Below, one piece after another: positions 8,457-16,969 of a stretch of DNA of 64,000 nucleotides. The DNA lies in contig CALCJD010000013.1 of the NCBI GenBank assembly GCA_937960895.1, positions 1 through 64,000 on the forward strand, written 5' to 3'. Origin of the DNA: an uncultured Spartobacteria bacterium (lineage in GTDB: Bacteria; Verrucomicrobiota; Verrucomicrobiia; Chthoniobacterales; Terrimicrobiaceae). Position 1 is the first letter of the stretch; the number at the start of each line of letters is the position of its first letter. Below the pieces are notes generated by a model, which was not told the origin of the DNA, made no database searches, and saw only the letters and a program-made list of their open reading frames with translations. Position numbers and translations under genes: made by a program.

Positions 8457-9764
8457 TCACCACGGACAAAGTCCCACCAGGGAGGCGAGGACGGCAACCA
8501 CCGTCTCCGAAAACCAGATCCGCACCTTCTGCCCGGGGAGATGCTCCACCGGCCAGATCGGGACAAAAAACAGGAGCGAAACCGCCACCGACGCAGGAAC
8601 GAGCACGACCGGAATCAAAGCCATCTGACCGGCCAGCCATCCCCCCACGCCCAGCAGCACAAAAAGAACCGTCGGCACCGTCCAGCTTAGAAAGAGAATG
8701 CGTGCCATCGGCCACCGTGCCCGCACCACCCGCAGGCGCGCCGACACAATGTTCCCGGTGTGCGCGGCCATGCACAAAAGATAGGGCGAAAGAAAATCTT
8801 TGTGCAGGACATACGCGAGGAGCATCCAGAAAAATCCCCCCGCCATCACACGGGTCACCGCATGAAGGTTTTGAATGGGACGGCCTTCCGGCGCGAAAGC
8901 CGGCAGGTTCACATAAACCAGAAAGAGCAGGAGCGGCGGAAACAGCCAGAACCAGCCGCCAAAGGCCCAGACGGCATAGCCCGAGAGCGCCCCGGCAAGA
9001 ACGGCGCTGTCGCTCAGCGTCGTGCGATTGCGCACCACAACCACCAGCACGAAAAGGCCCAGCACCAGCAGGAAACGCAGGAGCAGTTCGCCGGCGTCGA
9101 GGGGCAGGTAATACCGAAGCAGGAAATACATTCCGATCGGAATGATCAGATTGTCCTGTCCCCGCCACGAAACGGCCTCAAGCAGCATGACAATGAATCC
9201 CGCGGTCAATCCCAGCAGCAGGCACTCGGCGCGGCCGGTTTGGCTGAATAGCAGGAGCGGAATATGACAGGAGAGGAACGCCGCCGTAAAAAAGGCCACC
9301 GATCCCTCCGCGCTCTTCAGTCCTTCATCGGTCCGGTAGCGGGTCCAACCGTAGCGCACCCCGACCAGCGCGCCCACCGAGTCCGCCACGGTGAGGGTCA
9401 AAACCGGAATGACAAACAACAGCCGATCCCCCGCCGAAAGCAGAAACACGACGGCCACGGCGGCCGGGAAATAAAACTCCCCGAGCGATTGACGCTCCAC
9501 CCCGCCCAACACGCCGCCGATTTCCCGGCGCAGCCCCGGAGCCAGCCGTACCGCCGCAAGGCCGAGGATGGCGAGAACGGCGAGCACAATCACCGGCCAG
9601 GACTCGTGAAATACCCACGGGAACGACAGGCAGACCAGGCCCATGCCCACATGGACCGCCTTGCGCGAAAGCTCGGCCGGCAGGCGGTTTCGGAAAAGCC
9701 GCATCACGCCCATCAGAAACCCAAGGACGGCCAGAACGCCCAGGATGCCGAGCCAGGGATTCAT
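8457..9764 (-). CDS. Dolichol/phytol kinase-like membrane protein with DUF92-like C-terminal half
   Basis: A 435-residue polytopic protein. The first half (about residues 30-215) matches the CTP-dependent dolichol/phytol kinase family: LSRKAVHVGMGLVCLSFPW near the start, then TVADSVGALVGVRYG, and LKSAEGSVAFF. After about residue 240 a second hydrophobic domain starts with TLSDSAVLAGALSGYAVWAF and GGWFWLFPPLL. This recalls DUF92/TMEM19 proteins, the family of plant VTE6 (phytyl-phosphate kinase). If so, this is a VTE5-VTE6-like fusion able to turn a prenyl alcohol into its diphosphate. Its ATG overlaps the stop of the DUF3419 gene (ATGA). The first-half assignment is firm, the second is tentative. 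Confidence 0.75.
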   Translation of the reverse strand: MNPWLGILGVLAVLGFLMGVMRLFRNRLPAELSRKAVHVGMGLVCLSFPWVFHESWPVIVLAVLAILGLAAVRLAPGLRREIGGVLGGVERQSLGEFYFPAAVAVVFLLSAGDRLLFVIPVLTLTVADSVGALVGVRYGWTRYRTDEGLKSAEGSVAFFTAAFLSCHIPLLLFSQTGRAECLLLGLTAGFIVMLLEAVSWRGQDNLIIPIGMYFLLRYYLPLDAGELLLRFLLVLGLFVLVVVVRNRTTLSDSAVLAGALSGYAVWAFGGWFWLFPPLLLFLVYVNLPAFAPEGRPIQNLHAVTRVMAGGFFWMLLAYVLHKDFLSPYLLCMAAHTGNIVSARLRVVRARWPMARILFLSWTVPTVLFVLLGVGGWLAGQMALIPVVLVPASVAVSLLFFVPIWPVEHLPGQKVRIWFSETVVAVLASLVGLCPW

Positions 9765-10852
9765 CGGACTTCCTCCACAATGAACGCGCTGTAAAAAAAC
9801 GCCTTGTCCTGCCGCAGCAGGCGCGGACCGAGATCTTCCACCGCCTTGAGGGGGGACCCGGGGGGCGCGGACCGCGGGGCCAGCATGTTCCAATAGGCCA
9901 GCCGGGCCCGGGGACGGGCCGATTCGGCAATGCGCGTCAGCAATCGGGCGGCGTTTGCCTCGGACATGTATTCGAAGATGTCGCTCAGGTTGAACTTGCT
10001 GAGGCGTCCGGCGGGATATTCGGAAAGAAAGTCCTCCAACGGCGCCAGCCGCCATTCGAGCCGGTCGAGGTGTCTGCGGATCGCTTCCACGTTTTCCTCC
10101 CGCAGATAAAACGGAAGCGCGGTGTCATGGTGTCCGGTCAGGAGACATTGCAGATAGGGATTGGCGTGTGGATCGAGTTCGGTGAGGGCGTGACGTGTCC
10201 TTTCCAGGATCCGCTCCGCCACGCTGCCTTCGACATAACGAAAGAAACTCGGATCCCGTCCCAGCGCCCCCATTGTCGTCCGCGAAAAGAACAGCTGAAA
10301 AAGCACCCGCCAGCGCCAGGTGTTCCAGGTGGATTCGTAAAATTTCCGCCGTTCCTCGGGGCTCCGCGATTCCAGCAGACGGCGGATGGTTTGTTTTCCG
10401 TGCACCATCGGCATCACGCGCTCGCGAAAGATCCGGAAATAATTTTCAAACTTTCCGGCATTCCCGACACCCGCCGCCACCTGCGCCGGACGGGCATCCC
10501 AGAAGGCGCGCGCTTCCGCGGACAGATCGTCGCGCAACGCCTGGTACAAAAACGGGCGGCGTTCGCCGGGTCGCGATCCGATCAGTTCCAGAATCTCGGC
10601 GTGCTCGAGTTTGCGAAAAGCCGCAACCCGCAACTCAAGGCACGCAATCTGGGCCGGATTAAGGTCGAGCGCCACAACCCTGCGCGGCCCCCTGGCCAGC
10701 ATGGCCAGGGCATTGTCGCCGGCGGACGCGATGGAAAGGCATTCGTCGTCGGGCCGGATGTCCAGCGCCTCGAGAAGAATATCCGCGTCCTCCCAGACCT
10801 GGGCGTAGCGAATGATCGTAAAATCCGCCCGACTGGCCGCCTCACTCGCCAT
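9761..10852 (-). CDS. DUF3419 (BtaA-like) SAM-dependent 3-amino-3-carboxypropyl transferase
   Basis: A 363-residue protein of the BtaA/DUF3419 family. It shows the signature IRYAQVWEDADILLEAL at the N-terminus, the SAM-binding strand CLSIASAGDNALAML, ALDLNPAQIACLELR, and NLSDIFEYMS in the C-terminal half. BtaA moves the aminocarboxypropyl group of S-adenosylmethionine to diacylglycerol, making the backbone of betaine lipids. No BtaB methyltransferase lies nearby, so the product here may be a different, unmethylated or differently capped lipid. It overlaps the upstream PEP-enzyme gene by 11 bases and the downstream kinase by ATGA. Confidence 0.85.
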   Translation of the reverse strand: MASEAASRADFTIIRYAQVWEDADILLEALDIRPDDECLSIASAGDNALAMLARGPRRVVALDLNPAQIACLELRVAAFRKLEHAEILELIGSRPGERRPFLYQALRDDLSAEARAFWDARPAQVAAGVGNAGKFENYFRIFRERVMPMVHGKQTIRRLLESRSPEERRKFYESTWNTWRWRVLFQLFFSRTTMGALGRDPSFFRYVEGSVAERILERTRHALTELDPHANPYLQCLLTGHHDTALPFYLREENVEAIRRHLDRLEWRLAPLEDFLSEYPAGRLSKFNLSDIFEYMSEANAARLLTRIAESARPRARLAYWNMLAPRSAPPGSPLKAVEDLGPRLLRQDKAFFYSAFIVEEVR

Positions 10853-13325
10853 GGTCCGCCTCCCCGTTGATTCGGGTCACCCGCCCCGTGCCGCCGTCCA
10901 GCTCCACCAGATCCCCGGTGTGCAGCCAGGCGGTGAGTCCGTCGACCGACACCACCGCCGGAATTCCCATTTCACGCGCTACGATGGCGGAATGCGAAAG
11001 CAGGCTGCCGTGTTCCACCACGAGTCCCGCAGCGGACGGAAAAAGCAGGATCCAGCCGGGGTCGGTCCGCGGCGCCACCAGGATTTCGCCCGGCACGATC
11101 TCCGCATTCCGCGGATCCAGGATCACCCGCGCGCGGCCCCGCACCACGCCCGGACAGCAACCGAGCCCCTTGCGTTCCTCCCCGTGTCCCGGCGCGACGC
11201 CGGATGGCGTCCGGCCCAAAAAATCCTGTCCCACGTAAACCACCCCGCGCGTTTCAAACCGGCCGGCGGGAGGGGCGGTCTCTGCAAATTCGTCAAATTC
11301 CCGACGGCGCAGGCGCGCCAACTCGCGCAGATTCGTGGTGACCGCCGCGCCCTCCACGAAACCCAGCACCTCCTCGGTCTGCAGGTAAAAGACATCCCGC
11401 GGGTCGTCCAATTGTCCCAGCGCGTGCAGCCGTTTGCCGAGTTCGACAAAAATCCGGCGCACACGGCCGAACACCCTGGTGCGTTCGAAGCGCAGATTTT
11501 CCCGGTCCCGCACGCGGTCGCGGGTGCGACGGATCACAAACTGAAAGATCGCCCGGCGAACCGGATGTCCGGCGAGGGCGCGTGCAGCGCGTTCCTCGGC
11601 GGCCTTTCCCAGCATGGCCGTGTCCATGCCGGGGCGGTCCGGGTTTCCGGCGAGACGGGCGACGGACCGGAACAGCAGGAGCGGGTCGTCGTGCAGGGTG
11701 GCGCTTTCGAGTTTCAATTCCTCGAGGCAGCGGTCCCCGAATTTTTCCAGATAGGCCTGGTATTCGGCGGCAAATTCCGGGTGGTCGGCGAGGCGCGCGC
11801 GGATGTCCCCCGGCGTGGCGGATTCCAGCAGGTGCCGGAGTTCGGGGGAGCGCCGGGCGAGGTCGGCCAGCCGGCGCAGGCGTTGGGCGGGTTCGGCACT
11901 GATGATTCCGCCCTGGCAGGCGATGAGGTCGTTTTGCAGGGTGCCGTCGGGATCCCCGCACCATTTGTCGACCAGCTTCCGGGAGACCCCGAAGTAGATC
12001 ATCGCAAAGAAATCATTGATGAGCGGCGCATCCCAGCGGGTGAGCAGGTCGTTTTGCAGACGGCGATAGGCGGCGGCGAGTTCGTCGGGACGCAGGTCCT
12101 CCAGCACCCGGCCGTGAAGGTCCAGCGCCGCATCGAGCCGCCGGTAAAACGCGGTGATTTTTCGCGGCAGCAAAAGATGATTGGTCACCAGTCCGACCAG
12201 CGTGCCGCTGATTTCCAGATAATCCCGCCAACCCGCCCGCCGGTTCGGATCGACGATTCCGGTCAGAGCCTCCTCGGGCAGGCTCTCCTTCACCCCCATC
12301 ATCTGCTCCATGAACCGGCGGTTCACGGCAAAGCCCGGCAGCATGGCCAGGACGCGATACCAGCTCAGCAGATTGTAATAGATCCGACCGCGCACCAGTC
12401 CGAGCATCCGGCCGAACACGTCGCGGTTCTCTCCGATACGGCGGGCGGGAACGCGGAGGATTTTGACAAACTGACGGTACACCTCCTCGTAAACATGCCG
12501 CGCAAAGCTGAAGGTGAGCGGCGAGGTGACCCCGCTGTAACTTTCGGCGATGTTGCTGTTGTCCCAAAGCTGCCAGGCTCCGTCGGGATCGGCCTGGCCG
12601 GCCAGGGACGTGATCGGACGCGACTGCAGCAGATGCAGTGTCCCGCCGGCGATCGCCCATTCGATGTCCTGTGGCATTCCGAACTGCCGCTCGGCGGCCC
12701 GCGCCAGATCGGCCACCGCAAGCACCTGCGCGTCGCTGAGCGTTGTCCCGTCGGCCGCCCTCCGAACGATGCGCCCCGCCCGATCCACCTGAAAGGTGTC
12801 GCCGCTCTTTTCGCCGGAAACCAACGCCTCCCCCAGCCCGCGCACGGCCGCCACCACGGCGATGCCGCGCCGACCCGAGACCGGATCCGCACTGAAGGCC
12901 ACGCCCGCCAGATCCGCGGCCACCATTTGCTGCACAATCACGGCGGGCGTCGGCGGGGGAAGCGGCAGACCGGCCTGGCGGCGGTAAAGCACGATGCGTT
13001 CGCTGAAGCCCGACTGGCGCACGGCGCGGATTTTTTCCGTCAGCTCCCCGCGGCTCACGTTGAGATGGCTGTCCAATTGCCCCGCAAAGGAACGGGTCTG
13101 TCCGTCCTCGTCCAATGCCGACGAGCGGACCGCCCAGGGGCCGCCCGTGGATCGGAGGAAATCCTCCCACGTGTCCCCGCCCACCGGTTCCTCCGCATCC
13201 GGCAGCACCACGACCCAGGGAGGCACGGGAAATCCGGCCCGGCTCAACGCGGCCAGAGCCCGCGCCTTGCCGCCGACCGGCAGCGTGCCGAAGTTTTCGT
13301 CCCGCCAGTGCGCCACGCCGTTCAT
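10842..13325 (-). CDS. Rifampicin-phosphotransferase-like PEP/pyruvate-binding dikinase
   Basis: An 827-residue protein with PPDK-like architecture. An N-terminal ATP-grasp domain carries GGKARALAALSRAGFPVP and PWAVRSSALDEDGQTRSFAG. A long middle domain follows (about residues 300-700). A C-terminal swivelling phosphohistidine domain has HGSLLSHSAIVAREMGIPAV near residue 780. The order ATP domain - variable domain - His domain, without a PEP-binding TIM barrel, is that of rifampicin phosphotransferases and related small-molecule dikinases. Phosphorylation of a pathway intermediate is therefore more likely than PEP synthesis. Its ATG overlaps the stop of the UbiA gene (ATGA). Confidence 0.85.
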   Translation of the reverse strand: MNGVAHWRDENFGTLPVGGKARALAALSRAGFPVPPWVVVLPDAEEPVGGDTWEDFLRSTGGPWAVRSSALDEDGQTRSFAGQLDSHLNVSRGELTEKIRAVRQSGFSERIVLYRRQAGLPLPPPTPAVIVQQMVAADLAGVAFSADPVSGRRGIAVVAAVRGLGEALVSGEKSGDTFQVDRAGRIVRRAADGTTLSDAQVLAVADLARAAERQFGMPQDIEWAIAGGTLHLLQSRPITSLAGQADPDGAWQLWDNSNIAESYSGVTSPLTFSFARHVYEEVYRQFVKILRVPARRIGENRDVFGRMLGLVRGRIYYNLLSWYRVLAMLPGFAVNRRFMEQMMGVKESLPEEALTGIVDPNRRAGWRDYLEISGTLVGLVTNHLLLPRKITAFYRRLDAALDLHGRVLEDLRPDELAAAYRRLQNDLLTRWDAPLINDFFAMIYFGVSRKLVDKWCGDPDGTLQNDLIACQGGIISAEPAQRLRRLADLARRSPELRHLLESATPGDIRARLADHPEFAAEYQAYLEKFGDRCLEELKLESATLHDDPLLLFRSVARLAGNPDRPGMDTAMLGKAAEERAARALAGHPVRRAIFQFVIRRTRDRVRDRENLRFERTRVFGRVRRIFVELGKRLHALGQLDDPRDVFYLQTEEVLGFVEGAAVTTNLRELARLRRREFDEFAETAPPAGRFETRGVVYVGQDFLGRTPSGVAPGHGEERKGLGCCPGVVRGRARVILDPRNAEIVPGEILVAPRTDPGWILLFPSAAGLVVEHGSLLSHSAIVAREMGIPAVVSVDGLTAWLHTGDLVELDGGTGRVTRINGEADHGE

Positions 13326-14245
13326 GCCAAAATCCTCACCAGCATGGGCACCGCACCCAACATGAGATACAGGGCCAGCGTCCAGAGTCCGGAAAACGTT
13401 TCAAAGCGTTTGCCATGGCGGGGGAAACGCAAAAAGAACACGCCAATTCCCACCGCCACGGCGAGCAAAATTCCCAGCACGATTCCCACCGGAACGGCAA
13501 AGGCAATCCGCCCGGCCGCCACGAGCGCGGCGGTTGCAGTCAGGGTCATGGCCAGAACCCAGGCCCCGACCGCCCCGCCCCGTCCCCAGAGCACCGAATA
13601 GGTTTCGACGCCCGTCTCCTCGTCCTCGGGAGCACGGATTTTGCGGCCGATTTCAATGACAAAGCCGTTCAGGAAACTCACGAGCACAAACCAGAACAAT
13701 CCCGCCGGCGGCCGGCCGGTGGCGGTCATCCAGTCACACGCCGTCGCATAAAAATCGATCAGCGGCATGATGAACATGTGCGACCACATGTAGGTGAAGG
13801 GATGCGCCTTCAGCCAGGTCTTGCAAAAAAACTCCCGGCTCATCAGGGCGAGATAAATCCACGTCCCCAGCAGGATCGGCGCGAGCCGCACATCGAGCCG
13901 GAGGGCCAGGAGCAATTGCAGGACTCCCGTTCCCGCCCAGACCATCCCCAGTTCGCGCAGGGAGACGAGTCCGCGGGGCACCGGACGGTACGGCCGGTAG
14001 CGGGCATCCTCCTCGTAATCCTTGAACTCGTCGGCCAGGCGGAGGTGCAGAAAGGAAATCAGGGACGAGACAAACGCCACCACGATCACCGGCCAGGCGG
14101 GAAACCCGGCGGCTCCGCGCCGCAGGGCGGAAAAACACACCGCGCACAGACTGAAGGCAAGAATCAGGATGCCGTGGGCGACCAAGGGGAACCGCTCGCG
14201 CTGATACACCCACCATCGCGCGAGGCCGCGGGGATCAGCGGTCAT
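13322..14245 (-). CDS. UbiA-family prenyltransferase
   Basis: A 307-residue integral membrane protein with about eight helices. The first aspartate-rich motif, on the first cytosolic loop, is LADEFKDYEEDARYRPYRP, followed by VPRGLVS. The second region is around EIGRKIRAPEDEETGVETYS. Such enzymes condense a prenyl diphosphate with an aromatic ring or glycerol-type acceptor at the membrane. ATG 14245 overlaps the end of the HMG-CoA reductase frame by 11 bases, which is why I prefer it over upstream starts. The acceptor cannot be read from sequence. Confidence 0.85.
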   Translation of the reverse strand: MTADPRGLARWWVYQRERFPLVAHGILILAFSLCAVCFSALRRGAAGFPAWPVIVVAFVSSLISFLHLRLADEFKDYEEDARYRPYRPVPRGLVSLRELGMVWAGTGVLQLLLALRLDVRLAPILLGTWIYLALMSREFFCKTWLKAHPFTYMWSHMFIMPLIDFYATACDWMTATGRPPAGLFWFVLVSFLNGFVIEIGRKIRAPEDEETGVETYSVLWGRGGAVGAWVLAMTLTATAALVAAGRIAFAVPVGIVLGILLAVAVGIGVFFLRFPRHGKRFETFSGLWTLALYLMLGAVPMLVRILA

Positions 14246-15028
14246 CACGCGCCAGCTTTCGGTGCGCCCGGGTGAAATGTCCGGCCGCCAGGGCGCCGAT
14301 GATGGACAGCTCGCCGGCGAGCGCGAGAGCCGCCGCCACCTCGGCAAGCGCGCGGGCATGGCCCGGTCCGCGCAGCCCGAGAATGTCCAGGCAGGCCGCC
14401 TGGGTCGGCAGCTGCGTGCCGCCGCCCACGGTTCCGACAATCAGGTTCGGCAGGGTCACCGAGGCGTACAGGGAACCGTCCGGCCGGGCTTCAAACCGGG
14501 TGACCCCCACCGCCGCCTCCGAGACGCAGGCGACATCCTGACCGGTGGCCAGAAACAGGGCGGCCAGCCCGTTGGCGTAATGTCCCTGCACGCCGATCGT
14601 GCCGCTCAGGACCCCGCCCAGCGCGGACATGCGCCAGTATTCCTCCATGGATCGCGCGTCGGTGTGCAGGCGTTTGCCGAGAACCTCTGCGGGAATGAGC
14701 CCTTCGGCCGCGACCTTGCGTCCGCGCACGGTCTGAAACGACTGGGCGCTGGCTTTTTTGTCCCCGGACAAATTGGCTTCGACAAAGAGGTGTTTCGGTT
14801 TCACCGGGGAGTGGTCGCGGATGTAGTCGCAGGCCGCCTGCGTGGCAATGGTCACCATGTTCTGCCCGGCGGCATCCTCCGTGAAATACTCGAAGGTCAC
14901 ATAGACGTGGTTGCCTTCGACCGTGAGGCGCAGATCGAGCAGACGTCCGTGCCGGGTCGTCGCCTCCGCCGCCTGCCGCAGGGCATCCTTTTGTCCGAGC
15001 AGCCAGGTCACAAAGGCCGCCACCTCGC
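14235..15028 (-). pseudogene. HMG-CoA reductase (class I), N-terminal third missing
   Basis: The frame encodes about 264 residues matching the C-terminal two thirds of class I HMG-CoA reductase, which makes mevalonate from HMG-CoA with NADPH. Visible motifs are SGDKKASAQSFQ with the catalytic lysine, IVGTVGGGTQLPTQAACLD, and GELSIIGALAAGHFTRAH with the catalytic His. The first part of the catalytic domain, including the HMG-CoA-binding and catalytic-glutamate (TTEG) segment, is absent. The sequence changes abruptly into a GH36 gene at about 15026-15032. A GTG at 15023 could start translation but would give an inactive fragment. The downstream genes remain coupled to it. Confidence 0.85.
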
Positions 15029-15624
15029 CCCGGAGAGCTGTACAAAATGGTATCCTGCGTAGGTCGAAGAAAAGTCGACCGAAGCGGACAGCGCGCGCCG
15101 GATCACCAGAGGATCCCCGCCCTGGTTGCTGATGGCAGCCGAACGGGTGATGACCGGCAGGTTTTCAAACGCGGTGTAGGACAGGCTGACCTGCAAGCCG
15201 AGGTGGGCGTCCACGAGATCCAAAATCAGCGTCTGCGCCTCGTTTTCCGCCGCAAAGGTGGCGGGCAGTCCGGGCAGCGCCGGTTTGCCGGGCACGATCC
15301 GGTGGCTCCGGTAACGCAGGTCGAGAATGCGCGAACCGTCCTTCGCTGGTAAATCTCCAGGGCCGGCGACCGATAGTCGCCCGTGCCGGATACCGGATGT
15401 TCGAGGGGTAGCGAATCGAGGCTGTAGGTGCCGTCGATGTCCTCGGGGATCGGACTGAAGGGCCGGTCGCGAAAGGCCAGTGCACCGTCCAGGTTCCGCG
15501 CCTTCAGCCGCGGCCCCCAGGAAAGATGGACCAGGCGTCCAAACGGCAGCACGTGCAGGACATACGAGCTGTTTCCGGCCTGGAGAAAGAAGAGCTGTTT
15601 TTCGGGGAGAAATTCGATGGGCAT
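15029..15624 (-). pseudogene. GH36 alpha-galactosidase, N-terminal fragment with frameshift
   Basis: From ATG 15624 the frame reads MPIEFLPEKQLFFLQAGNSS..., the beta-sandwich N-domain of GH36 alpha-galactosidases, as far as ...SPALEIYQR near 15345. The family sequence then continues in another frame (KDGSRILDLRYRSHRI... to YHFVQLSGA). Adding one base at the AA/TT at 15342-15343 joins them. After LSGA, where the family normally continues WARER, the sequence turns into HMG-CoA reductase. About 200 of some 700 residues remain, so the enzyme is dead as written. It lies downstream of argG on the same strand. Confidence 0.85.
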
Positions 15625-15650
15625 ATGCGCCCATCAGATACCAGACGGAC

Positions 15651-15680
15651 GGGGCTCACAACGGACAAGTTGTGAGCCCC
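15651..15680. repeat. Perfect 12-bp inverted repeat (hairpin)
   Basis: GGGGCTCACAAC at 15651-15662 is exactly complementary to GTTGTGAGCCCC at 15669-15680 around a 6-base loop. It lies between the end of argG and the alpha-galactosidase fragment, both on the minus strand. No T-run follows on either strand. It could be a rho-independent-like terminator for argG without a U-tract, a transcript-stabilising hairpin, or an operator for the alpha-galactosidase promoter. Confidence 0.6.
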
Positions 15681-15748
15681 GGGTGTGACTTTGTGATCTG
15701 AAGGCGGCATGCCCGGACGGTTCTCCGAGCGTCCCGGCGGTCAGACGG

Positions 15749-16969
15749 TCAGGATCCGTGCACCTCGGCGGCCACCTTGAGGCGCAGGCCGTTGAGGCGG
15801 ATGAAGCCGGTGGCGTCGTCCTGATTGTAGGCCTGGGTCGGATCGGCCTCCATGGTGGCGATGTGCGGGTTGTACAGGCTGACCGGACTCTTGCGGCCGG
15901 CGGCAATGATGTTGCCCTTGTAGAGTTTCACCCGCACGGTTCCGGTGACGTTCTTTTGTGATTCGGTCACCAGGGCCTGCAGCGCCTCGCGCTCGGGGGC
16001 GAACCAGAAGCCGTTGTAAACGAGGGTCGAATATTTCGGAATGAGTGAATCGCGCAGGTGCATGACCTCGCGGTCCATCGTGATCGACTCCATCTGGCGA
16101 TGGGCAAAGTGCAGGATGGCGCCGCCCGGCGTTTCATAAACCCCGCGGCTCTTCATGCCGACAAAGCGGTTTTCCACCATATCCACGCGGCCGACGCCGT
16201 GTTTGCCGCCGAGCTTGTTGAGCTTTTGCATCACGCCGAGCGGGGTGAGTTTTTCGCCGTTGACCGCCACGCAAATCCCCTTCTCGAACTCCAGTTCGAC
16301 GTATTCGGCCTGGTCGGGTGCGTCCTCGGGTGAAACGCTCAGTTTGTACATGTCCTTGCACTCGGGCGCCGACGCGTCGAACCAGGTGTCTTCGAGCATG
16401 CCGCTCTCGAAACTGATGTGAAGAAGGTTGCGGTCCATCGAATACGGCTTCTTGGCCGAGGCCTGGACCGGGATGTTCTTCGCCTCGCAGTAGGCGATCA
16501 TTTCCGAGCGTCCCGGAAAATCCTTGCGGAACCGTTCGTCCCTCCAGGGGGCGATCACCCGCAGGCGCGGCGCGAGGGCGGCGGCGGCGAGTTCAAAACG
16601 CACCTGGTCATTCCCCTTGCCCGTCGCTCCGTGGGCCACGGCTTCGGCGCCTTCCGCGGCGGCAATTTCGACCATGCGCTTGGCGATGAGCGGCCGGGCG
16701 ATGCTGGTGCCGAGAAAATACTGTCCCTCGTAGATGGCTCCCGCCTGCATCATCGGGAAAATGAAATCCCGCGCGAATTCCTCGCGCAGATCGTCAATGT
16801 AGCACTTGCTCGCGCCGGTCTTGAGGGCCTTTTCCTCCAGACCGTTGAGCTCCTCCTCCTGTCCCACGTCCGCGCAAAAGGCGATGACTTCGGCGGAATA
16901 GGTGTCCTTGAGCCAGCTGAGAAGAACGGAGGTATCGAGCCCCCCGGAATATGCGACGACGATTTTCAT
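15749..16969 (-). CDS. argG: Argininosuccinate synthase
   Basis: Joins citrulline and aspartate using ATP, the penultimate step of arginine synthesis. The 406-residue product has the family's usual length, the N-terminal PP-loop AYSGGLDTSVLLSWL and the signature GATGKGNDQVRFE. It also has SMDRNLLHISFESGMLED and the C-terminal dimer region with ESITMDREVMHLRD. No other arginine gene is adjacent. Confidence 0.98.
   Translation of the reverse strand: MKIVVAYSGGLDTSVLLSWLKDTYSAEVIAFCADVGQEEELNGLEEKALKTGASKCYIDDLREEFARDFIFPMMQAGAIYEGQYFLGTSIARPLIAKRMVEIAAAEGAEAVAHGATGKGNDQVRFELAAAALAPRLRVIAPWRDERFRKDFPGRSEMIAYCEAKNIPVQASAKKPYSMDRNLLHISFESGMLEDTWFDASAPECKDMYKLSVSPEDAPDQAEYVELEFEKGICVAVNGEKLTPLGVMQKLNKLGGKHGVGRVDMVENRFVGMKSRGVYETPGGAILHFAHRQMESITMDREVMHLRDSLIPKYSTLVYNGFWFAPEREALQALVTESQKNVTGTVRVKLYKGNIIAAGRKSPVSLYNPHIATMEADPTQAYNQDDATGFIRLNGLRLKVAAEVHGS

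Noticed and set aside
10812..13601. A 929-codon open frame on the plus strand across the dikinase gene
   Set aside because: It is antisense to a gene with clear catalytic motifs. Long antisense frames are common in this GC-rich DNA, and its composition (many H, R, Q, G) is not protein-like.
14235..15023. HMG-CoA reductase from GTG 15023 as a complete gene
   Set aside because: The catalytic-glutamate segment of the domain is missing and the sequence upstream is GH36, so it cannot be a full enzyme.
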